NCBI GenBank assembly: GCA_929200515.1
Contig: CAKNAD010000173.1
Span: 1-6,253, forward strand
Origin: Candidatus Gorgonimonas leptogorgiae
GTDB lineage: Bacteria > Pseudomonadota > Gammaproteobacteria > Pseudomonadales > Endozoicomonadaceae
Reading direction: 5' to 3'
DNA length: 6,253 nucleotides
Shown: positions 1 through 5,418 of the stretch, piece after piece
How positions within the stretch are numbered: the first letter of the stretch is position 1
Layout: the number at the start of each line of letters is the position of its first letter
The notes under the pieces: model-generated
The model's database searches: none
What the model was told of the DNA's origin: nothing
The model's input: only the letters and a program-made list of their open reading frames with translations
Made by a program: the position numbers and the translations under genes

Positions 1-5
1 ATTTA

Positions 6-35
6 GAACCTTCGCCCTTTAGGGCGGAGTAGTTC
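6..35 (+). mobile_element. Probable right-end hairpin of an IS200/IS605-family (tnpB-type) element
   Basis: Positions 6-9 (GAAC) pair with 32-35 (GTTC), and 10-17 pair with 22-29 (one T-G wobble at 12/27), leaving a 4-nt TTTA loop (18-21, of which 18/21 could also pair) and an unpaired TA at 30-31. A bulged hairpin of the form CGCCC-TTTA-GGGCG followed by GAGTAGTTCA is what the right ends of IS200/IS605 and IS1341-type elements look like; there it is bound by the Y1 transposase TnpA and also forms the 3' end of the TnpB omega RNA. No T-run follows on either strand, so it does not read as a Rho-independent terminator. The rest of the element would lie left of the window, so it is unknown whether tnpB is present or intact. 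The boundary is probably just after TTCA, near 36-37. The hairpin is seen directly; the family assignment is by resemblance. Confidence 0.55.
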
Positions 36-51
36 AGAGGGTTAAAGCTCA

Positions 52-79
52 TAAAATTAAGATACTAAAATTAAGATTA
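52..79. repeat. Two tandem copies of an AT-rich 14-mer
   Basis: TAAAATTAAGAT occurs at 52-63 and again at 66-77, giving two adjacent 14-nt units (52-65 and 66-79) that differ only in their last two bases. It lies between the putative insertion-sequence end and the stop codon of the small membrane-protein gene. It may be simple replication slippage in AT-rich DNA; no function is implied. Confidence 0.5.
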
Positions 80-355
80 TTAAGTAATTTTGTCTATTAT
101 TCTTTCTGTAATATTTTTAGGACTATTTTGATTGTTATTTAAAAAATTATTAATATCATCATTCGGAAAATAATTTCTCACAAGATATCCAGCAACAAAT
201 GCTACAACGATTCCCGTAGAAATAGCAAAAGCTATAAGACATTTTTTTAATTTTCTGTTTTTATTTTGTATTTGTATATTCTCGTAGCTATTGTTTAATA
301 AAGAATTTTGAATAGGTAAGCTTTGTCCAGCTTCTGATGTAGAATAGTTATACAT
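80..355 (-). CDS. Small single-pass membrane protein of unknown function (91 aa)
   Basis: I do not recognise this protein. The N-terminal 31 residues are polar and Asn/Gln/Ser-rich. A basic patch (K32, R34, K35, K37, K38) comes next, then one clear transmembrane helix (about residues 39-59), then a polar 32-residue tail with two acidic residues (D66, D67) and an Asn-rich stretch. The positive-inside rule puts the N-terminus in the cytoplasm and the tail outside. The helix carries small residues every fourth position (A44, G48, A52, G56), a ridge that favours helix-helix packing. The start at 355 is chosen because AAGGG at 368-364 lies 8 nt upstream of it; an in-frame ATG two codons earlier (361, giving 93 aa) is only 2 nt from the same AAGGG. 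It has its own Shine-Dalgarno and is separated from the upstream cysteine-rich gene by a probable terminator, so it is likely transcribed alone. It could be an anchor, an effector or a small envelope factor. Confidence 0.6.
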   Translation of the reverse strand: MYNYSTSEAGQSLPIQNSLLNNSYENIQIQNKNRKLKKCLIAFAISTGIVVAFVAGYLVRNYFPNDDINNFLNNNQNSPKNITERIIDKIT

Positions 356-363
356 AAACATTA

Positions 364-371
364 CCCTTTTT
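364..371 (-). promoter_or_regulatory. Ribosome binding site that decides the start of the small membrane protein gene
   Basis: On the minus strand AAAAAGGG occupies 371-364. It is the strongest Shine-Dalgarno in the left part of the window. Its distance is 8 nt to the ATG at 355-353 but only 2 nt to the ATG at 361-359, so the downstream ATG is the better start. A consensus-like TATAAT on the minus strand at 418-413 could be the -10 box, but no convincing -35 box is seen at the right distance. Confidence 0.55.
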
Positions 372-429
372 AAATGAATAGTTATAATTAATTTAATAAA
401 ATTATTGAGTAAATTATATTTTTTTTATT

Positions 430-464
430 AAAAAATGCCGTAAACCTAATTATTTTAGGTACGG
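430..464 (-). terminator. Probable Rho-independent terminator downstream of the cysteine-rich gene
   Basis: On the minus strand a hairpin forms between 464-461 plus 460-455 (CCGT, ACCTAA) and 449-444 plus 441-438 (TTAGGT, ACGG), with a 5-nt loop and a 2-nt bulge. It is followed by CA and a run of six T (435-430). It lies about 150 nt past the stop codon of the 614-1141 gene and upstream of the small membrane-protein gene, so it would separate the two transcripts. The other strand has no T-run after the stem. Confidence 0.5.
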
Positions 465-582
465 AAAAAAATCACAAAGTTTTTTATTACTAGTTAAAAA
501 TAGACAATTAGTTATACTAAATACATTAGTTGATTGTTACAAAATATAAAAAAGTATGCAAGTTATTTTTAAATTGTACAAC

Positions 583-594
583 AATAATATTATT
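583..594. repeat. 12-bp AT-only perfect palindrome
   Basis: AATAATATTATT reads the same on both strands and lies just past the stop of the cysteine-rich gene; an 8-bp palindrome TTGTACAA lies next to it at 574-581. In DNA this AT-rich such palindromes can arise by chance. The 258-nt gene-free stretch 356-613 otherwise holds the terminator and ribosome-binding site listed separately and no convincing gene. Confidence 0.35.
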
Positions 595-613
595 TACAAA
601 AAAGTCTATAGCT

Positions 614-1141
614 TTAAAAATACTTTATAATATAGACTAATACTATTACCACTATATTATATTTAGTATTTAAATAAAATATTATTGCGTCTGATTTTGT
701 AGTAGAAGATTCTGTATTAGGTATTGTAAATAATGTCGTTGTAGGTTTTAAGGTTGGTAAACCTTTTGTTGGAGCTTTAGGGGTAGAGATTATAGAAACT
801 TTGTTGCATAATGGTTGATTGCAACAGTTTAAATTAATATAAGTCATCTTAACGTTGTGGTTAAGAAGATATTCTTCTGTATTAGTTGTATTAATACATA
901 GGTTATGATGCAAGCAACGTTCTTTATAGATAAAAAAATTATTATTATAGACAGCAAAAGAAGCACCACAAAAATACTTTGTAGCGTTGCAAGTTGTTAC
1001 ATCATTACAGTTATTATTTATAAGTGTATAATTAGCGGGTAAGTAACCATAAGCTTGGCAATTATTACAGGTAATATTAAAGCTTTCGGAGTACATGATA
1101 TGCGATATAGAGCTTAAAATATATAATATTAATAGGGTCAT
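614..1141 (-). CDS. Secreted Ly6/uPAR-like three-finger protein with Thr/Ser/Pro stalk and C-terminal hydrophobic anchor
   Basis: The 175-residue product starts with a hydrophobic segment (about 3-16) that looks like a signal peptide. Ten cysteines follow at 25, 28, 45, 51, 58, 76, 82, 106, 107 and 112. The gaps are 3, 17, 6, 7, 18, 6, 24, 1, 5; as I recall it, human CD59 has 3, 7, 6, 7, 13, 6, 18, 1, 5, so the difference is only three longer loops. The domain ends in CC-x3-LCN, the Ly6/uPAR/three-finger signature also found in TGF-beta-family receptor ectodomains. By that template the disulfides would be 25-58, 28-45, 51-76, 82-106 and 107-112. Residues 116-150 are a Thr/Ser/Pro/Lys-rich stalk, and 152-175 are a hydrophobic tail ending KYF, as in a GPI signal or a membrane anchor. 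Four N-glycosylation sequons (N22, N37, N52, N84) are present, though Asn/Thr abundance here makes some likely by chance. The CD59 residue W40 is replaced by L77, so a CD59-like complement function is not supported. No good Shine-Dalgarno precedes the ATG. The fold is well supported by pattern; the function is unknown. Confidence 0.75.
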   Translation of the reverse strand: MTLLILYILSSISHIMYSESFNITCNNCQAYGYLPANYTLINNNCNDVTTCNATKYFCGASFAVYNNNFFIYKERCLHHNLCINTTNTEEYLLNHNVKMTYINLNCCNQPLCNKVSIISTPKAPTKGLPTLKPTTTLFTIPNTESSTTKSDAIIFYLNTKYNIVVIVLVYIIKYF

Positions 1142-1158
1142 TTTTATTGTGTTTCTTA

Positions 1159-1187
1159 TATATAGTGAATCATTTATTATAGGCCAA
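1159..1187 (-). promoter_or_regulatory. Candidate promoter of the Ly6-like gene
   Basis: On the minus strand TTGGCC (1187-1182) and TATATA (1164-1159) are separated by exactly 17 nt and each match the sigma-70 consensus at four of six positions. Transcription would begin only about 10 nt before the ATG, consistent with the lack of a Shine-Dalgarno. An alternative is the perfect TATAAT at 1181-1176, which lacks a good -35 box. The -35 candidate lies in the arm of the inverted repeat at 1183-1223. AT-rich DNA gives many such matches, so confidence is low. Confidence 0.3.
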
Positions 1188-1223
1188 CGGTAAAAAATAT
1201 ATTATAGATTATTTACCGTTGGC
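1183..1223. repeat. Perfect 12-bp inverted repeat between yhdP and the Ly6-like gene
   Basis: GCCAACGGTAAA at 1183-1194 is exactly complementary to TTTACCGTTGGC at 1212-1223, with a 17-nt AT-rich spacer. It begins 53 nt past the yhdP stop and ends 42 nt before the Ly6-like start. On the plus strand AAAATC and a run of eight T (1230-1237) follow, which would suit a plus-strand terminator, but no plus-strand gene lies upstream. In the direction both neighbours are read, no T-run follows, so a simple yhdP terminator is unlikely. It may be an operator over the Ly6-like promoter or an mRNA stem protecting the yhdP 3' end. Confidence 0.65.
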
Positions 1224-1275
1224 AAAATCTTTTTTTTAAATATACTAAACGATTAAATTTATTAAATTAATATAA

Positions 1276-4200
1276 TCATAATTTTTTTAGAACTATTTTA
1301 GGATTATCAGCATCGCCGTGTATACGATAACTAATATTAGCTAAGGCATTAATTTTTTTTCCTATTGCTTTATCAGCAATAAAAATTAATGCAGATAACA
1401 TAGGATTAGCTGCTAAAAATAAACTAATAATTGGTAAGTTAGATACAATTGGCAGTGTGATTACTAGGTCTAACTCTAATTGATTAGAATTAATATCAAC
1501 CATTCCAGATAACTTTTGTGTAGATGAAGGAGAAGTCATAATTATATAATCATCGGTATATATTTTACCGTATGATAACAAGCAACTTCCTTTAAGACTA
1601 TCAAAAGAGTATCCTGAAGAAAATAAATCTGAAAAATCTAATTTTAGTCTTTTAAATAAAGAGTCTGCATTAAATAATCCTAGTGGTTTTAATATTTGCG
1701 TATTTTTTTCTATTTTATTAATCTGTCCGTCTTTAAGGACTGCACTTATATTACCATATAATTTATTTTTTTTAACATTTAATGGCTTATCATCCCAACC
1801 TAAAGCGAAAGAAATACTAGCCTTTTTAGTACTAATTATTTTCCTCTTCTTAAAAAAATCATTTAATAGAGAGTTTTTGCTATTAGAGGAAACATCGCCT
1901 TGTATCCAGCATTTATTTATACCATTGATTTTTTGCCAATCTGCAAATAGTTGTATATCGGTATCTTGTACATTTGTTTTTAAATCACTAATTTTGAGGA
2001 TATTATCTGTAAAGTCAACTGCAAAATTAATTTTGTTTATTTTAAGGTTATTATAATTTAATTGGTCTATTTTTACTGTTAGTGATGGTAGATCTTGCCA
2101 ATCCATGTTCAAAATTTTATCTTCTAATAATGATAGTGAATTAGATTTTACGGTATTTGTATTTTCTAATATAATTTTTTTAAAGTCTAAAATAATAGGT
2201 AGCTTGTTGTTTTTTGCAAAGCTAATATCTCCGGTGACTATATCACTAGTTATCTCAAAATTATAATAATTTTGACTTTGTTTGGATTTTATTTCAAGAT
2301 TCTTTAAATTAATGTCTTCATAATTTAATTCTTTAATTCGTAGGTTATCTAATTGAAAATTAGATGACTGTTCTGTTTTAGGAAGCTTGTTAAAAAAATC
2401 AAACCAATCTTTTGCATTAACTGTTGCTATATTGCCATCTAGTATATAAGTTTTATTATCATTAGATTTTTGATTTGCAGTATTAGAATTTTTAATATTA
2501 ATATTTATTGAATTATTATTTTCTAATTCTAGGTTAACCTGCTTATGATTATTTTTGTTTGCGTAAAAACGCAAATGTATTGGTAACAGCTTTGTGCTTT
2601 CTTTGTAAAAAGGTTGTGGTAGGTTACTACTAACGCCTTCGAGGTTGCTTTCTAAGGTGAAATAATTTTCATTTGTTGCTGGATAAAAATCAAAGGTGCA
2701 ACGATGGCGCATTTTTCCTGATAAAAAGTTATCTATAGGGTAATCAATAAATTCGCCTACATTTTTAAATGAGATATTACCGTTACATATACCACTTATT
2801 GTTTTAATTTGATTAGTGTTACTATCTAATGTTGATTTTATCTCAAAGGTATGTTTTTCATCAAATAAATAAGCAGTTATAAAGTCAGTATTTAATCCTG
2901 TTGTATTATTATAGTTAAAAGAACCATTTACGTTGTTAATTTTGAGGTTATTTTGTTTATCATCAATGTTTACATTAGTTATTTTTGAATTTATATCGAT
3001 TACAGGGCTATAAGTTTCTTGAGATAAAGGTAAGTGTGCATCTACTTTAGAGTGAATTAAGCCATCAATGTTAATATTTTGTAACATAGTGGTTAACTTT
3101 GTATTATCTAACACATGTGTAAGTAGATCTTTAATTTGATTGTTTTCGGACTGCATAACCGCATGTACCGATAGCTTACTATGATTATTTAATGTAGCTG
3201 AAGCTTCTAAATGTTGTATATTATTTTTTAGCAATTCAGCACTTGTTGCTATGATATCTACTTTTGTGTTATCTAATGCTAGCTTTCCTTTTGTTTTATC
3301 GAGAGAAAATGACTGAGTTGGAATATCAATAGTTAAATCATTAAAGATGCAAAATAATCTTGTTTGATTGTGCTTGCTTCTATTATTTTGTTTTTGTAAG
3401 TAACCATTAAATAAATATGTTATTTGGTCTATATGAGCGTTATGTAATGAATTATTAAGCCAGTTATTTAATTGATTTGATACAATGGCTTCTTTAGGTA
3501 AATATTTAGGCAATATATTTAAAGTGGTATCTTTTGCTGAAAGAAGTAATGACAAATGTAGTGGTGGAGCAACAGCTTTTGTAGGAATGTTTAACTTTAA
3601 CGCTCCTCTAACCTGTTCTTTATCTCCGATTAAATTTATATTATGCAGAGATATATTTACGTAATTATTATTTATATACCATTTAACAAAAGTACTTGCA
3701 TAGTTATAGTGCATTTTTTTATTATAAATATTAGGAATGTGGATATCAAAATTTGTAGAATTCACGTGAAAAACACCGCTGTTCTCTGTAGTAGAGAGTT
3801 TTCCACTGACATTAGTCAATTCAGGTATTCCTGTTGTTGCTTTGATGCTAATATTATTTAAAATTGCTGTTAATTCTAATTTATTGAACCTGCTAATTGT
3901 ATCAAGGTTATACTTTAAATAAAAATTATCTACCGCACCTTTAGGATCTAATTGTTGTATAGTTTTAAAATATTTATTATCTGTATATAAAAAGTGATTT
4001 ATAATTTCTGTAATATTGTGCAAATGTAAATTACTTGCATTACAAATAAAATGTTTTTTGTTAACAAATTTGTTGCTAATAAAAATATTAGCTTTTAATG
4101 CACATTGCGATGCATCATGGTAGTTGCAGCAAATATCTTGTAGCCACAAATTAAAAACATCAAAATCAGAAGCATGATAAAAAAATTTAGAGGCAAGATT

Positions 4201-5046
4201 CATTGAATTATGATTATTAACATTTTTTAAATAGATTAAACCATCTACTTTTACTGAAGTGTTATCTGCATACCAATTACCATCTATAGAAACACTACAA
4301 TTTTTTACAATAGAGAAATCTTGATATATAAAGTCTTGTAAATCTTCAACTAAGATATCTGATATCTTTAATTTACCCTGCCAAGATTCTTGTTGTTTAA
4401 TAGTAGTTGATTGTCCTGATATTTCTATAGTTTTATCATCTGCGTATATTCCAGCTTGTAAGATTTTACCATGTTTTTTTTGATCTATTAATATTTGTGG
4501 TATTTTTATATTATGGACTTTAGAGTTTGTATATAAATTTATAGACACATCATTTATTGCCACCCTAGATTTTAACACTTGAGTTAAAAAATAATTAAAG
4601 TTTAGATTATTTTTTGAATCCCAAGATCTTGATAAAGACGCTACACCAAGTAAACTCCATGAATTAATATCAGTGTTTTCTAAGTTTATTACCATTTTCT
4701 TTGTGGAGATTGTATTGTAACTTAGCTTAAAAGATACTAATAATTTATATAAATCAAGTTCTAATTTAAGTTCATCAGCTATTAATGCTGGACTAGTAGC
4801 ATTTTTACCTGCTATTTGTAGTTTGCCTAACTGTAATAAAGGGTAGCCTCCATTCCAGTCTAAAACTAAATTTTTTATTGTAATATCAGAGTGCAATTTA
4901 TTTTCTAACCAGTTACAAAGACCTTGTTGGTAATTAGGTAATACGTAAACTAATAACCTAAAGGACAATAAAACAGTTAACATCAAAGATAAATAAGTAA
5001 AAACCGATATTTTTAATAATTTCAAACAATATTTACTGATAGCCAC
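1276..5046 (-). CDS. yhdP: YhdP family AsmA-like inner-membrane protein for phospholipid transport to the outer membrane
   Basis: The product of 1256 residues matches the usual length of YhdP (about 1270 in E. coli). A short basic N-terminus and one transmembrane helix (about 13-36) anchor it in the inner membrane. The conserved motif around DWNGGYPLLQL (about residues 63-73) follows, as in YhdP and other AsmA-like proteins. The long middle is Asn-rich beta-strand-like repeat sequence expected to form the elongated periplasmic hydrophobic groove. The C-terminal 135 residues (from about 1122) carry the family signature: GLFNADSLFKRLKLDFSDLF, then YSFDSLKGS, a GKIYTDD strand, a hydrophobic stretch with NPMLSALIF, and the closing YRIHGDADNPKIVL. 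In E. coli YhdP works with TamB and YdbH to move phospholipids to the outer membrane. The start is a GTG at 5046 with no clear Shine-Dalgarno; it is preferred because it places the anchor at the usual distance from the N-terminus. No frameshift is seen. The gene is divergent from ccoN, not in an operon with it. Confidence 0.93.
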   Translation of the reverse strand: MAISKYCLKLLKISVFTYLSLMLTVLLSFRLLVYVLPNYQQGLCNWLENKLHSDITIKNLVLDWNGGYPLLQLGKLQIAGKNATSPALIADELKLELDLYKLLVSFKLSYNTISTKKMVINLENTDINSWSLLGVASLSRSWDSKNNLNFNYFLTQVLKSRVAINDVSINLYTNSKVHNIKIPQILIDQKKHGKILQAGIYADDKTIEISGQSTTIKQQESWQGKLKISDILVEDLQDFIYQDFSIVKNCSVSIDGNWYADNTSVKVDGLIYLKNVNNHNSMNLASKFFYHASDFDVFNLWLQDICCNYHDASQCALKANIFISNKFVNKKHFICNASNLHLHNITEIINHFLYTDNKYFKTIQQLDPKGAVDNFYLKYNLDTISRFNKLELTAILNNISIKATTGIPELTNVSGKLSTTENSGVFHVNSTNFDIHIPNIYNKKMHYNYASTFVKWYINNNYVNISLHNINLIGDKEQVRGALKLNIPTKAVAPPLHLSLLLSAKDTTLNILPKYLPKEAIVSNQLNNWLNNSLHNAHIDQITYLFNGYLQKQNNRSKHNQTRLFCIFNDLTIDIPTQSFSLDKTKGKLALDNTKVDIIATSAELLKNNIQHLEASATLNNHSKLSVHAVMQSENNQIKDLLTHVLDNTKLTTMLQNINIDGLIHSKVDAHLPLSQETYSPVIDINSKITNVNIDDKQNNLKINNVNGSFNYNNTTGLNTDFITAYLFDEKHTFEIKSTLDSNTNQIKTISGICNGNISFKNVGEFIDYPIDNFLSGKMRHRCTFDFYPATNENYFTLESNLEGVSSNLPQPFYKESTKLLPIHLRFYANKNNHKQVNLELENNNSININIKNSNTANQKSNDNKTYILDGNIATVNAKDWFDFFNKLPKTEQSSNFQLDNLRIKELNYEDINLKNLEIKSKQSQNYYNFEITSDIVTGDISFAKNNKLPIILDFKKIILENTNTVKSNSLSLLEDKILNMDWQDLPSLTVKIDQLNYNNLKINKINFAVDFTDNILKISDLKTNVQDTDIQLFADWQKINGINKCWIQGDVSSNSKNSLLNDFFKKRKIISTKKASISFALGWDDKPLNVKKNKLYGNISAVLKDGQINKIEKNTQILKPLGLFNADSLFKRLKLDFSDLFSSGYSFDSLKGSCLLSYGKIYTDDYIIMTSPSSTQKLSGMVDINSNQLELDLVITLPIVSNLPIISLFLAANPMLSALIFIADKAIGKKINALANISYRIHGDADNPKIVLKKL

Positions 5047-5126
5047 AATAGAACCAATGAGTTAAAATCTTATTTTAATGCGTAAGTATAAGACAATTAT
5101 ACACTTTATACAGCTATATTTTTAAG

Positions 5127-5185
5127 TAAAAGATATATTTACATTATCTTTATCTAATTATAGTACTTTACTAAAAGATATATTT
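5127..5185 (+). repeat. Direct repeat of a 14-mer, 45 nt apart
   Basis: TAAAAGATATATTT occurs at 5127-5140 and 5172-5185 in the yhdP-ccoN intergenic region. The 45-nt offset is close to four helical turns, as might suit paired binding sites, but the motif is AT-only apart from one G and may be chance. Confidence 0.35.
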
Positions 5186-5378
5186 TATATGCTTTGTACT
5201 CTAAAAGTTATCATAAATTAAAACTATTTAAGATAAAATAACTTATTCTCTCCTGTACCTTTACTTTATATAGATGTACAATAAGGCAACAAATGTGCAA
5301 CCGCAAGTATAAGTTGCATATCTTCAAATAGAATATTCTATATACTAAATTAAATAAAAATACTCTGCATTGAAGCAT

Positions 5379-5415
5379 AAGGGTAATAATGTTATTTATA
5401 AATAAGGCTATATAA
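5379..5415 (+). promoter_or_regulatory. ccoN leader: strong Shine-Dalgarno, 8-codon mini-ORF and 14-bp palindrome
   Basis: AAGGG at 5379-5383 lies 5 nt before an ATG at 5389, which opens an 8-codon reading frame (MLFINKAI) closed by TAA at 5413-5415. That frame is the same as ccoN, and the stop is one codon before the ccoN ATG. The perfect palindrome TTATTTATAAATAA (5392-5405) overlaps it. ccoN itself has only TAAGG (5403-5407) at a long 11-nt spacing, so translation could be coupled through the mini-ORF. The elements are seen directly; the coupling is inference. Confidence 0.3.
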
Positions 5416-5418
5416 CAT

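Larger units (their letters stand above)
5047..5418. promoter_or_regulatory. Divergent intergenic region between yhdP and ccoN
   Basis: This 372-nt AT-rich stretch separates two genes read away from each other, so it should hold both promoters. For yhdP (minus) a perfect TATAAT lies at 5101-5096, about 50 nt before the GTG, with only a poor -35. For ccoN (plus) TTGAAG at 5370-5375 is 17 nt from the weak -10 candidate TATTTA at 5393-5398. No FNR/Anr-type box (TTGAT-N4-ATCAA), the usual cbb3 control site, was found. A 6-bp stem-loop (TGCAAC 5296-5301 with GTTGCA 5313-5318) and the repeats listed separately are present. I see no tRNA or credible gene. Confidence 0.45.

Noticed and set aside
6..35. 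Rho-independent terminator at the left edge
   Set aside because: The stem is strong but no T-run follows on either strand, and the bulge plus the TTCA flank fit an IS200/IS605 right end better.
614..1141. Calling the Ly6-like protein a CD59-type complement inhibitor
   Set aside because: The cysteine framework fits, but the CD59 tryptophan after the sixth cysteine (W40), important for C8/C9 binding, is leucine (L77) here and three loops are longer. Only the fold is supported.
1183..1237. Terminator of yhdP
   Set aside because: The T-run lies on the wrong side for minus-strand transcription; after the stem in the yhdP direction comes CTATAATAAATG with no U-tract.
3643..3861. Plus-strand open frame of 72 codons
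   Set aside because: It lies entirely antisense within yhdP, whose family match is continuous across it; its Ile/Tyr-rich translation looks like a shadow of AT-rich coding sequence.
5047..5418. FNR/Anr box expected ahead of cbb3 oxidase genes
   Set aside because: Reading the whole intergenic region on both strands gave no TTGAT-N4-ATCAA-like site.
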